Shown here: positions 1 through 11,128 of the stretch, piece by piece | Layout: each line of letters begins with the position of its first letter | How positions within the stretch are numbered: position 1 is the stretch's first letter | Source of the DNA: Chaetoderma sp. LZ-2023a | Taxonomy: Eukaryota; Mollusca; Caudofoveata; Chaetodermatida; Chaetodermatidae | NCBI GenBank assembly: GCA_034401795.1 | Contig: CM067369.1 | Location: forward strand, 190,112,630 to 190,176,629 | Direction: 5' to 3' | DNA: 64,000 nucleotides | Translations under genes and position numbers: made by a program | Notes under the pieces: generated by a model | Databases searched by the model: none | Seen by the model: only the letters and a program-made list of their open reading frames with translations | What the model was told of the DNA's origin: nothing

Positions 1-179
1 CAGTAACTAGCATAGTGTTCTCCAAATAATCCCTCTTTTACTGTTTAATACCTGTATCGGCGAGGCTTAGTCTATATTGCCCAGTCATCTGAAATATTCG
101 AATAGTTCAAATATTCGTTCATATAATTATACGAATATACGAATACAGATTTTTATACGAATAGCGAACTCTATGTGCA
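1..179. repeat. AT-rich leader with TTCGAATA/ATACGAAT repeats
   Basis: Short diverged repeats of an ATACGAAT/ATTCGAAT type run from about 85 to 170. No gene is visible. LINE-like coding sequence starts just after this block. Confidence 0.4.
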
Positions 180-2125
180 ACTATCAAAGTAGCCAAAGTG
201 AAGACCGCACCAAACTACGCCGGGAGCGCAATATTATTCTGCGACACATTAGCAAACGCTTAAAAGATCTTGCTATTCAACAGGCAGACGGATCACTGTC
301 ACAAAATGTTTCAGGCAGCCCAAGCCCTGAGAGTTACTGACTACACACCACCACTCACTGTACACAACTCTGAATGACACGTTATTGGGACTGACCAGAG
401 AAAAGCCGAGGCGATCCGAGAACGGTTCAAGGAACAGTTCACTGACAACGATGATGAGCCCTTGCACCCGTTCTCAGGAGACCCCAGGCCATTACTAACA
501 CGAATTAAAACAGGAGAAGTTGAGAAGGCACTTAAAGCCCTGAAAAATGGACGTGCATCTGGACCTGATAGCATGAGCAATGAACTATTCAAATATGTAA
601 GTGACATTATCTCAAAACCGACCACGCACCTAATTAATTCAGCTTTTATGCACCACCTTCCCATCGGTGCTGTAGGCCAAGGCACCCTTATCGCACTACC
701 CAAGCCCACGAAGCTGCCTGGGCCCCAAGCCAATCTGCGGCCCAGTGTGCTCCTCAACAGCATACGGAAAATCCTATCCAATGTTACTCTATGCCGCATC
801 CGAGACAAGATCGATTACTTCACTGGATCATGTCAAAATCGCTTCAAACGTGGACGCAGCGGCGCAGACATTGTATGGGCTCAACGCATGCTTGTGTTGG
901 TAGCCATGTCCAAACACTGGGACTTCCACAAAATGGGCATTGACATGTCACGAGCCATCGACACAATTAAACGCTCAAAGATCCTAGATGTACTACGCCA
1001 GGCCAGTTGCAATGAAGATGAGCTACGACTAGTGAGACTACTACTTGCAGACACCAAGCTGAGAGTACGAGTCAAGTCAGTGAAGTCTGTAGAGTTTGAG
1101 ACATCAATCGGCACCCCACAGGGAGATGGTCTATCTCCGGTACTTTTCACCCATAACCTTGCTGCCACATTGAAATCTGTACGAGAAAGTTCAAGAAGAT
1201 CAAACCCCCGCCCCCCCCCCCCCCCCCCCCAGTGTCAATACTGGGCATGCCGCTAGAGATGGAATATGCCAACGATGTGGACTTCATAGACGAGGAAAAG
1301 AAACCACTTGACGAACCTCTCCCAATAGCTGCAAGCAAACTAAAAATTGAGAATCTAATCATGAATCAATCGAAAACAGAGTACACCCACATATACCTAT
1401 CGACAAAGCATGAAACTATAGAAAATGACGACCTACTTCGTGACGGCGAACCCTGGAGGAAAAGTAAAACCTGGGCTCACTGCTTTGCAGTACTGCTGGA
1501 ATTTCTGCATGCTACGTCATGGGGAACATAGCTTTGCAGTCCTTCTGTAAGCTATGGATTCGTAGATCAAAGATGCCCTTGATAAAGAGGCTACGTTTAT
1601 GCAATGCAACCTGTGTATCCTTGTTGATGTATAACTGTAGCAGCTGGGCAGCTCCATAGGCAGCTCTAGACAAACTTGATGCCTGCCACCGCAAACACCT
1701 ACGCACCATCACTGGGCACCGATGACCAGAGAGCATAATTTCCAACGATGCACTATACAAGATGTGTAATACGGCGCCGCTCTCTGTAAACGTCGCCCAG
1801 CAAAGATGGTCCATGCTTGGCCATGTGCTAAGGATGCCAGTAGAGAACCAGCACAGAGAGCCTTGGAATTCGACCTACTGGGAGCCATCAAATACAGAGC
1901 CAGGAGAGAACGTCATTGCATAAATCTGCTATGCGTGCTACGAGGTGACCTCAAGAAAGCAGGATTAGGCACACTCAAGTCAAGAATGGACCTGAGGAAG
2001 CTAAGGATTTTGGCTGAGGACAAGACACAGTGGATAAAAGCGAAGAAGGACTGATTGCAGCTGTAGGATGTTTCTACTTCTACAACCGCAGAATACAGTA
2101 ATCATACATACATATGTACATATAT
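180..2125 (+). mobile_element. LINE (non-LTR retrotransposon), 5'-truncated copy 1
   Basis: Pre-RT linker residues appear at about 190-460 in shifting frames (KLRRERNIILRHISKRL, then KMFQAAQALRV and KAEAIRERFKEQF). Reverse transcriptase follows at about 460-1440. A C-terminal region at about 1560-2052 reads ACHRKHLRTITGHR, then QQRWSMLGHVLRMP and LRKLRILAEDKTQW, which is typical of the tail of LINE ORF2 proteins. The element ends in a short untranslated region and an (ATACAT)n-like tail near 2095-2125. No endonuclease domain is present, so the copy is 5'-truncated, as LINEs usually are. Several frameshifts and stops make it dead. I cannot assign the clade. Confidence 0.85.
391..1531 (+). pseudogene. 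LINE ORF2 reverse transcriptase fragment (copy 1)
   Basis: The ORF2 protein would copy the element's RNA at a nicked target site. Visible RT motifs are KALKNGRASGPD near 530, motif A DMSRAIDT near 945, motif B GTPQGDGLSP near 1110-1139 and motif C YANDVDF near 1262-1285. Active RTs have YADD at motif C. Here the first catalytic Asp is Asn, which should abolish polymerisation. A run of about 24 C at 1206-1230 sits between motifs B and C and shifts the frame in this copy; the downstream part continues in another frame from 1232. Further shifts occur near 1440-1560. Domain identity is certain; the clade is not. Confidence 0.85.
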
Positions 2126-3125
2126 AGAATTAGATTGCTCATTTGACCCATGGGAACTGCCCTCAGAATGATTCAAGAACAAAATAATTTGTTGTACTCT
2201 AGTCTACTAACTACAAGCTTCAGAATGATATGTGATATGACCACATTTAATACAATTTATTTTCTGCCCACCATTTCACCCGACCCCTGCCCCGGGGGGG
2301 GGGGGTTGATATAAAAATTCCAATGTGTCATTCACCCCCCACCCCCGCCGGCCATATTTGTAATCATACCGAAAGTTTTAAGTTTCTATATGAAATGGTC
2401 TAGGAGGAGTTGCGTTACAATCGATTGGTGCCCACTTTTGACCCCGCCCCCTACCCTCAGTTTGACCCAAAATAATTCCTTGTACTGTAGTCTACTCATC
2501 ATTGGCGTCAACAGGATATGTGACATGACTACCTCTGGGGTCATACCAAAATTCCACAAGCGCTATCAGAAGATAGCAAATAGCGTACCTATACTCTGTA
2601 TTAATTGTACATCACATAATATGATGGACCACCGGATACAGTCTCATTTTGAAATTTGACAAACAACATGCCTTTTCAAAATACCCAAGGTACTACCCAT
2701 CGGGCAAGCATATCTTGGAGACTGAACCATAAAGCCTTTCTTCCCAGGAGTAACCTGAAGTCATTGTAGTGACAACTGGCATCCTGGGGCTAACCGAAAG
2801 GCAAATGGTCCAAACATAGCAAAGTTCATAGTCTGAAAAAAGAAGAAACATTTAAAAAAAACCAATCAGCATAATACATATTTGGGTGTGAAATGGTCTA
2901 AGAGGAGTTTATTACAATCGATTGGTGCCCACCTTTGACCTTTTGACCCCCACCCCCTACCCTCAGTTTGACCCAATATCGAAATAATTCCTTGTACTGT
3001 AGACTACTTATCATTGGCTTGAAAATAATATGTGACGTGACAACCATTGGAAAAATGTAATCTTTGACCACACATTCACCCCCCCCCCCCCCCCAGTGCT
3101 CTGCCCCTGGGGTCATACCAAAATT
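766..3125. repeat. Segmental duplication, left copy
   Basis: This stretch matches 5017-7368 closely. It starts in the LINE RT at GAAAATCCTATCCAATG and ends inside the ~290-bp repeats at CATACCAAAATT. Because the match runs about 1 kb past the LINE 3' end, the two are copies of one locus and not two independent LINE insertions. Differences include base substitutions, unlike the near-identical pair around the gap. Confidence 0.85.
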
Positions 3126-3420
3126 TCAAGTGTCATGCACATCCATGTCCATATGTGCAATCACCCCCAAAGTTTCAAGTTTCCATCTGAAATGGTCTAA
3201 GGAGGAGTTGCATTACAATCGATAATTACTGGCCAATTTTGACCTTTTGACCCCTGGGCCCAGCCCGCGGGGGTGGGGGTCGGGGTGGCGGTGTGGGGTG
3301 GGGGGGGGGGTGTTGTCAGAACAAAATTCCAAACGTGCAATGCCAATCCTTGCCCATAGGTATAATCATTCCCAAGATTTCAAGTTTTCAAAAGGAAGTC
3401 TTTGCTGATTAAATTGTCCT
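2126..3420 (+). repeat. ~290-bp tandem repeat with oligo-G/C tracts
   Basis: Four or five diverged units start with GAAATGGTCTARGAGGAGTT (about 2390, 2890 and 3190; a more diverged unit near 2130). Each carries a TTGACCC-rich stretch, the phrase TTCCTTGTACTGTAG, then ATATGTGACATGAC and a long C or G run (2296-2305, 3079-3094, 3299-3312). There is no coding potential. The block directly follows the LINE 3' end and is duplicated with it at 6376-7368. Confidence 0.75.
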
Positions 3421-4800
3421 TTGAAAAAAATTAAACACAGCATGTTACATATAACCTGGATGCAAATCAGCCATAAAATTATCAATGTTCAAATGCCGAA
3501 AAAATATCGAAATTTTTTTGAAAATCAATTTACTTTTTATGTGGACAAGTCCGAAGCATGGGATAGGACACATCTGTGAAGTGGTTTTTTTAATCCGACA
3601 ACCCCTTGTGGTGCAAATGTCATTTTAAAACAGCTTAACCAAGAAATTATGCGTATAAATTGGATACAAAGCAGGCATAAAATAATCAAAGTTCAAAGAT
3701 AAAAAGAAATTTTAAATAAATTTTTAAATCAATTTCTTTTTCATATCGACAAGTCCTAAGCATGGTATAGAACACATCCATGAAGGTTTTTTCAAACCTC
3801 TGATGACCCCTTGTGGGTGCAAATGTCATCTAAAAAAGTTTAACCAAGAAATTATGAGTATAAAATGGATACAAATAAGGCGTACAATAGTCAAAGTTCA
3901 AAGATCAAATAAAATTTAAAAAGGATTGAAAATCAATTTATCTTTCATATGGACACGTCCTAAGCATGGTATAGAACACACCTGTGAAGGTTCTTTTAAA
4001 ATCCGATGAATCCTTGTGGGTGCAAATGTCATTTAAAAAAAGGCTTAACCATAGGAATATCATTAAACTGGACGCAAAAATTATTCAACGTTAAAACTTG
4101 AAAAAAATTAAGAATAACGTCAAAAATCGATATAGTTTTGATGTAAACTAGTCCTAAGCATCGTATAGAACACATCTGTGAAGTTTAAAAAAAAAATCGG
4201 ATGAACCCTTAGGGGTGCAAATGTCATTTTTTTAAATCTTAACCAAAGCGGACGCCAAACCCTCTTCCAAAATCTCTTTTTCAACTTCGTTGAAAATGCG
4301 AGATAAAAAAGTTTAGCCAAGAAATTATGAGTATAAATTGGATACAAATAAAGCGTAAAATAGTCAAAGTTCAAAGATCCAAAGAATTTTTTTTAAATCT
4401 GAAAATCAATTTGTTTTTCATATGTACAAGTCCTAAGCATGGTATAGAACACATCTGTGAAGGGTTTTTTTTTAAAAATCCGATGACCCTTTGTGGGTGC
4501 AAATGTCATTTAAAAAAAGCTTAACCATAGAAATAACATTAACCTGGACACAAAAATTATTCAAAGTTAAAACTTGAATTTTTTTTTTCCAAAATCGGTA
4601 TAGTCTTGATGTAAACTGGTCCTAAGCATCATATAGAACACATCTGCGACTTAATTTTTTCTAATCGGGTGAACCCTTAGGGGTGCAAATATTATTTTTA
4701 AAAGCTTAACAAAAAGCGGAGACCAACGCCGACGCCGACATTTCCCCCCCTCCCAAAATCTCTTTTTTCAAGTTCGTCGAAAATGCGAGATAAAAAGGGC
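3420..4800. repeat. Diverged satellite array, period ~190-280 bp, six units
   Basis: The landmark TCCTAAGCATGGTATAGAAC recurs near 3549, 3752, 3956, 4148, 4427 and 4617. Other shared words are TTGTGGGTGCAAATGTCATT and AACCAAGAAATTATGAGTAT. The units at 4148 and 4617 form a sub-type (GATGTAAACT, CCCTTAGGGGTGCAAAT), which suggests higher-order structure. Two units end in GAAAATGCGAGATAAAAA (4280-4310 and 4775-4796). Short spurious ORFs here are not genes. Confidence 0.7.
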
Positions 4801-4808
4801 TCAAGACG

Positions 4809-4838
4809 CACTTGTTAAAAAAACCGCGTACTATTTCT
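4809..4838 (+). repeat. 30-bp direct repeat, left flank of duplicated block
   Basis: CACTTGTTAAAAAAACCGCG and the next ten bases recur with two mismatches at 7621-7650, bracketing the 2.8-kb block that holds the second LINE copy. Confidence 0.7.
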
Positions 4839-4840
4839 TT

Positions 4841-5016
4841 CATTTCATTTCATTTATTTCATCCATACTTTTACAAGTATGTGGGGGAACATATAAACAT
4901 ATGTGCACGTGAACAGACATAATACGATCATAATACAGTACCACAACCACAACTACTACATTATATTATCATAATAATAATAACAATAACAACAATTATT
5001 ATAGTAATAATATTAT
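4841..5016. repeat. Simple-sequence spacer
   Basis: A (TTCAT)n-like stretch at 4838-4862, then AT-rich DNA with ATAATA/ACAATA repeats at 4966-5016. No gene. Confidence 0.5.
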
Positions 5017-6375
5017 AGAAAATCCTATCCAATGTTACTCTATGCCGCATCCGAGACAAGATCGATTACTTCACTGGATCATGTCAAAATGGCTTCAAAC
5101 GTGGACACAGCGGCGCAGACATTGTATGAGATCAACGCATGCTTGTGTTTGTAGCCATGTCCAAACACTGGGACTTCCACAAAATGGGCATTGACATGTC
5201 ACGAGCCATCGACACAATTAAACGCTCAAAGATCCTAGATGTACTACGCCAGGCCAGTTGCAATGAAGATGAGCTACGACTAGTGAGACTACTACTTGCA
5301 GACACCAAGCTGAGAGTACGAGTCAAGTCAGTGAAGTCTGTAGAGTTTGAGACATCAATCGGCACCCCACAGGGAGATGGTCTATCTCCGGTACTTTTCA
5401 CCCATAACCTTGCTGCCACATTGAAATCTGTACGAGAAAGTTCCAGAAGATCAACCCCCCGCCCCCCCCCCCCCCCCCCAGTGTCAATACTGGGCATGCC
5501 GCTAGAGATGGAATATGCCAACGATGTGGACTTCATAGACGAGGAAAAGAAACCACTTGACGAACCTCTCCCAATAGCTGCAAGCAAACTAAAAATTGAG
5601 AATCTAATCATGAATCAATCGAAAACAGAGTACACCCACATATACCTATCGACAAAGCATGAAACTATAGAAAATGACGACCTACTTCGTGACGGCGAAC
5701 CCTGGAGGAAAAGTAAAACCTGGGCTCACTGCTTTGCAGTACTGCTGGAATTTCTGCACGCTACGTCATGGGGAACATAGCTTTGCAGTCCTTCTGTAAG
5801 CTATGGATTCGTAGATCAAAGATGCCCTTGATAAAGAGGCTACGTTTATGCAATGCAACCTGCGTATCCTTGTTGATGTATAACTGTAGCAGCTGGGCAG
5901 CTCCATAGGCAGCTCTAGACAAACTTGATGCCTGCCACCGCAAACACCTACGCACCATCACTGGGCACCGATGACCAGAGAGCATAATTTCCAACGATGC
6001 ACTATACAAGATGTGTAATACGGCGCCGCTCTCTGTAAACGTCGCCCAGCAAAGATGGTCCATGCTTGGCCATGTGCTAAGGATGCCAGTAGAGAACCAG
6101 CACAGAGAGCCTTGGAATTCGACCTACTGGGAGCCATCAAATACAGAGCCAGGAGAGAACGTCATTGCATAAATCTGCTAAGCGTACTACGAGGTGACCT
6201 CAAGAAAGCAGGATTAGGCACACTCAAGTTAAGAATGGACCTGAGGAAGCTACGGATTTTGGCTGAGGACAAGACACAGTGGATAAAAGCGAAGAAGGAC
6301 TGATTGCAGCTGTAGGATGTTTCTACTTCTACAACCGCAGAATACAGTAATCATACATACATATGTACATATATA
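5017..6375 (+). mobile_element. LINE copy 2 (3' half)
   Basis: Same element as copy 1, beginning in the middle of the RT domain and running to the same 3' tail. Its start coincides with the duplication boundary, not with a typical LINE insertion end. Confidence 0.85.
5139..5780 (+). pseudogene. LINE reverse transcriptase fragment (copy 2), 213-codon frame
   Basis: An open frame covers RT motifs A (DMSRAIDT), B (GTPQGDGLSP) and C (YANDVDF). The oligo-C run near 5460-5479 is in frame here and would encode about six prolines, while the matching run in copy 1 breaks the frame. The Asn replacing the catalytic Asp in motif C is shared with copy 1. Past 5700 the frame is lost, and the conserved C-terminal region continues in other frames to 6303. 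This is a defective retrotransposon fragment. Confidence 0.85.
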
Positions 6376-7368
6376 GAATTAGATTGCTCATTTGACCCAT
6401 GGGAACTGCCCTCAGAATGATTCAAGATCAAAATAATGTGTTGTACTCTAGTCTACTAACTACAAGCTTCAGAATGATATGTGATATGACCACATTTAAT
6501 AAAATTTATTTTCTGCCCACCATTTCACCCCACCCCTGCCCCTGGGGGGGGGGTGATATAAAAATTCCAATGTGTCATGCACCCCCCCCCACCGGCCATA
6601 TTTGTAATCATACCGAAAGTTTCATGTTTCTATGTGAAATGGTCTAGGAGGAGTTGCGTTACAATCGATTGGTACCCACTTTTGACCCCGCCCCTTACCC
6701 TCAGTTTGACCCAAGATCAAAATAATTCCTTGTACTGTAGTCAACTGATCATTGGCGTCAACAGGATATGTGACATGACTACCTTTGGGGTCATACCAAA
6801 ATTCCACAAGCGCTATCAGAAGATAGCAAATAGCTTACCTGTACTCTGTATTAATTGTACATCACATGATATGATGGACCACCGGATACAGTCTCATTTT
6901 GAAATTTGACAAACAACATGCCTTTTTAAAATACCCAATGTACTACCCATCGGGCAAGCATATCTTGGAGACTGAACCATAAAGCCTTTCTTCCCAGGAG
7001 TAACCTGAAGTCATTGTAGTGACAACTGGCATCCTGGGGCTAACCGAAAGGCAGATGGTCCAACCATAGCAAAGTTCATAGTCTGAAAAAAGAAGAAACA
7101 TTTTTCAAAAACAATCAGCATAATACATATTTGGATGTGAAATGGTCTAAGAGGCGTTTTATTACAATCGATTGGTGCCCACTTTTGACCTTTTGACCCC
7201 CACCCCTACCCTCAGTTTGACCCAAGATCAAAATAATTCCTTGTACTGTAGACTACTTATCATTGGCTTGAAAATAATATGTGACATGACAACCATTGGA
7301 AAAATGTAATCTTTGACCACACATCCCCCCCCCCCCCAGTGCTCTGCCCCTGGGGTCATACCAAAATT
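6376..7368 (+). repeat. ~290-bp repeats with oligo-G/C tracts, second block
   Basis: Duplicate of 2126-3125, with homopolymers at 6542-6553, 6581-6591 and 7325-7338. GAAATGGTCTARGAGG starts near 6636 and 7139. Confidence 0.75.
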
Positions 7369-8130
7369 CCAGGTTAGGCCCTCCCCATCCCCCACGCCCA
7401 AGCATAAGGAGCAACAGAAAAGCTATGGACAAGAACAGCAACATGAGACAAAATCGAGAGACAACGAGCAATACACACACAGAGAGACACAAGCTAATGC
7501 ACAAACCGACGTCACAAGAATTCGCAAGTATTCAACAGAAACCATAAAGGCCAGGCGTGAGTCTCGACCCTAGCATTGGGAACTAGCATATAAACGCCTT
7601 AAATGTTACAACACACACACCACTTGTTAAAAAAACTGCGCACTATTTCTAAAATGTAGAGAATAGATTCGCTTTATCCATTTCCTAGTTATGATATTTC
7701 CTTAGATTCAATGTTGAATGTTTCTTTTTAATAATTTTAATCTTTTAAAATAAATTTTTATTTAGGTTCTTAAAGAATACTCAATGTTTAAAAAATAAAT
7801 TTAAATGACCGTATAATATTTTATTATGAATATAGATTGTTGTGTCCAAATTTTTATCTTTATAAGCTGTATATTTTATGATATGTTGTACAGTGGTCTA
7901 GAGCGATTTAAATGTACACACCACTTCAAGCCCCACTTGTGTCAACAACACCTCAAAGCGCGCAAAATACTACCTATATTAATTACCCGTTTTAATGGTC
8001 AACATTTTTAAAGTAATTTTAATTTTAGAAGACTATATTTTTTATAAATTTAACACTAGAATTTGGGCCGGCTTGACCATCAAAAGGGTAACGTTAAAGA
8101 AAAATTTAGTGTTTGGTTGGCCAGTGTCCA
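7369..8130. other. No gene seen
   Basis: Holds the second 30-bp flank repeat (7621-7650), a short CA run at 7609-7619 and AT-rich DNA. The 7313-7573 reading frame is rich in Gln/Glu/Arg but has no recognisable domain. Confidence 0.4.
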
Positions 8131-8247
8131 TTTGACGGCCAAGAGAAGAGTATTTTTGAAAATTTACCACTGGAATGACTGGCTCGGTTACCGAGCCAGT
8201 CATTCCTGTGGTAAATATTAAAAAATACTCTTCTCTTGGCCGTCAAA
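8131..8247. mobile_element. Hairpin MITE family A, best copy
   Basis: Near-perfect palindrome of two ~58-bp arms centred at 8189. The outer arm reads TTTGACGGCCAAGAGAAGAG and the core is GGCTCGGTTACCGAGCC. It has no coding capacity. Diverged relatives occur at 22795, 23268, 36410, 41855, 43105 and 43960. Confidence 0.8.
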
Positions 8248-8425
8248 GAGACATGCTTCAACACCGCTACATAACTGATTTTAGTTGGTTTGAACTAGAA
8301 GGTTTGAAGTTTGAAGGGTTAAAATGACACAAGAGGGGTTAAATATAGCTATAAATTGTTATTTAAAAAAGCTTAACCCTATGTGTATTCCCAACTTATG
8401 GGCAGAAGTTTCGTAGAATACTATT

Positions 8426-8534
8426 GGTTACACCAGTGTTTAGCCGTGGGTACTGGCTGTTAACCCACACGCTCAAACATTGTATTTCCTGAGCTCAGTC
8501 TGTAGGCCCTACCCACGGCTAAACACTGTGTAAC
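8426..8534. mobile_element. 109-bp inverted-repeat element
   Basis: The 26-27 bp left arm (8426-8452, GTTACACCAGTGTTTAGCCG...) matches the reverse complement of 8510-8534 with a single one-base difference. The loop is 57 bp. It is probably a small MITE; the transposase family is unknown. Confidence 0.7.
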
Positions 8535-9388
8535 GAATTTATTACCCCTCAGACGTCTGAGGGAGATATTTCATCATAACGTGGCATTTAGCTAAGCAAT
8601 TCTGGAATTAGACATCTCGACGGTCGACAGGGAGTCGAACACAGTTAAATCTGTCCATAACAGACGCAGCGCTAATATCATCCAGTTCATGTGACGTTTC
8701 GGTGTCAGATTTGTTGGTGTCATTAGCAACTGTAGGACGTGGGTTTGTTGAAGCAGAGGTGTCCTTGTTGTTTGTAAACATACCGTCACCGCAACTGTCA
8801 GCTGATCGAGCTTTTCTGCGCAGATATGCATGTTCCCCTTTCATATCGACATGTTGATTAATGTAAATTAACGGATAACATATTGTTGGCAGATCAATAT
8901 TCTCAGGTTGTGATGAAATATGCAACAGTTTAATGGTAATTAATTTGCCGTTTTGATAGCTATGATAAATTCATCGCTCTGTTGGGTATTAAATTCGTCA
9001 TAGAAGCAGGTTGCACAGCCTTACTGCAGCAACGACACCTAGTCAAATTTGGTTCAAGATATGCAACAACTTTTCAAAAACGCTGAATCGGGAGGATATC
9101 TGCCAATTTATAGACAGGCATATTGTTACAATGAGCTTTCTGGCTAAAACACGCTTTTCGCGCGGGGGATACCGTGTAGTAGTGTCCTCGCGTGAGGGAA
9201 ATACCAGATCCTACATTCCTGATCTTAACCAATCAAATAACAGCATTTGGTCATGTGACATTGCTGAGGGGTAATAAATTGTCTTTTCTTCACTTATTCA
9301 CTCATCCCGGTACATATGAGATTGTCACTGTTCGCATAATCCAAAAGATTTATTCAGCGCGTCACTCTCTACGGTATACCAAATACCG
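8535..9388. other. Unassigned; weak minus-strand ORF
   Basis: On the minus strand 8608-8925 is open (about 105 codons, polar, Ser/Thr/Asp-rich, with an ATG giving MKGEHAYLRRKARS). I recognise no domain. It could be a lone exon or chance. The plus-strand frames at 9011-9488 look like noise. Confidence 0.25.
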
Positions 9389-9440
9389 CAGCTTACTGGG
9401 TCGGTGGTGGGCCGATACCAGCATTGGCCCAGTAAGCCGC
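9389..9440. repeat. Inverted repeat, family C (TTACTGGG...CCCAGTAA)
   Basis: GCAGCTTACTGGGTC faces GGCCCAGTAAGCCGC, with an inner GGGCCGATACC/GGCCC pair. Related copies lie at 39,770-39,860 and 40,645-40,735. Confidence 0.55.
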
Positions 9441-9581
9441 GTTATCTGGCTGATTATTCAGCTCTCTTTTCCGACATCGCTCATTTGACGTCATGATAGA
9501 TCGCACTACACCAACTCCTTACGTTACGCCACTCGCTCACGAGAAACTATTCGATGTAGATATCCCATTTATAGAGAACCT

Positions 9582-9956
9582 AAATGAACCTTTCCAGTTT
9601 ATCCATCCATCATATGACGTCATAATTAACAACGCGGCGTGTAGGATAATGTCATAATCAATGGCGTCGTGAATGACGTAGATAAGTGCGTCACGAACGC
9701 ATAATTGGTAATGGACTAAGCGTTGCTGTACGAATTGTATATCTATACTATTTAATAAATATGATGTTGAATATTTTGAAACTAATTGGACTGAGCGCTG
9801 TTGCTGCCATTGCAGTCAAATTAGTTTCAAAATATTCAATAGCTTACCTGCATAGATTTCTGAAAATTGATAGTCAGGGAGTTCGGCGATCGATTGATCA
9901 ATCCCAACACTGGCGAAGTGTGGGTGGAACTTAGTTAACACTGGATTCCTCCATTA
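9582..9956. mobile_element. MITE family B, long form
   Basis: Starts AAATGAACCTTTCCAGTTT and has a CRE-like TGACGTCA near 9615. The central palindrome, TTGAATATTTTGAAACTAAT, is mirrored as ATTAGTTTCAAAATATTCAA around a GCTGTTGCTGCC core. The tail is GGTGTGGGTGGAACTTAG. It matches 40,034-40,399 end to end. Confidence 0.7.
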
Positions 9957-11128
9957 GTACAATTGGCTGACGGAAATTACTGTTAGCTTAACCATTGTCC
10001 AGGGTCGGTCGTTGTTAACGCTAGATAAGATGTTTTCCCGTATCGTTTGTGAAGACCGTTGCCCTGGATGTCAGGTATCATTGAAAGAGCTATGAATTCG
10101 GAAGATTCCAAGTGATGGTCGATTTCGCGTGTAAGAAGGAGAGAAATGGTTCTTGCAACCAAAACGTCTGATCCAATTTCTTGGTCAGGAAGAAATAAAG
10201 GGATCCAATCTGTCACTCAAGTATCTGACATCATAATCACAATCATCATATGTTGGATGATGTCACAATCATAAGGGCGTAGCTCCGTTACCAAACTCGA
10301 AATGTTCCTCTCAAAATTGTATGAATCAGGCGTCATTTGGCCATATTATGGCACTACTCTACTTTTTAAATTTATTATTGGAGTTTATACAATACGAAAT
10401 GAGATCCACCTTGTTGCCACGTTTCCAGATTGTTTTTCCATCATGTGAGGATGCGATCAAATTACGCACTATAATGGTGCCAAAATTCCTCAAAATTACA
10501 TATATAAAATTAACCATAATATATTTATTATTCTTATGCCCAGTTTATTAATCTTAGCAAAGTATATTTAATGTAAACCCAGTATGTATCTGATGATTTC
10601 GAAGTTAATATTGTTATAAAGATGTATTAAACCCATTTAATCTTAATACTCCAATGGCTAGATTTGAAGATAAAAAATACAAGGAACCTGCATCCAGAAT
10701 AGTTAAACTTAATTTGACTCAAAGTTGGCAGTACATATGGCAGTAACAACTTCCAGTTAAATTGGGTTTTAATCAAATTCTAATAGATATATTTGTTAGA
10801 TTATAAATAATTGTCAGGTGGAAAGGGTCAAAATATATAAATAATTTATATCTGAACAATTTCTAAAACATATTCGTCTAAAATACACACAGATGGCTCA
10901 TATAAGGCTCATATAATTTCTATAATATCAATACAACATTAATAAATTTAATAAATATAGTGGTTATATGACATAGATCGTGTTCACGCACACTTATCCT
11001 TAACATAATCTAAAATATATGTACGGTTTTTATAACATATTCATCTTCTAAGACACGAATCATGCTGCATTTCTAGAATGGAATTGTGCTAATGCCAACT
11101 TACTGCTGGGTTTCTAACTAAAGTGCTG
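9957..11128. other. No gene seen; MITE-derived scraps
   Basis: 10,205-10,320 resembles the 5' part of MITE sub-family B2 (CTGACATCATAATCA, CGTAGCTCCGTTACC). The rest is AT-rich and shows no coding signal. Confidence 0.4.

Larger units (their letters stand above)
5017..7368. repeat. Segmental duplication, right copy
   Basis: Counterpart of 766-3125. It opens at GAAAATCCTATCCAATG immediately after an ATA-rich spacer and closes at CATACCAAAATT, after which unrelated sequence begins. Confidence 0.85.

Noticed and set aside
4120-4374. 84-codon minus-strand ORF in the satellite array
   Set aside because: Falls entirely in tandem repeat units and is not conserved between them.
5132-5611. 159-codon minus-strand open frame
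   Set aside because: Antisense shadow of the LINE reverse transcriptase.
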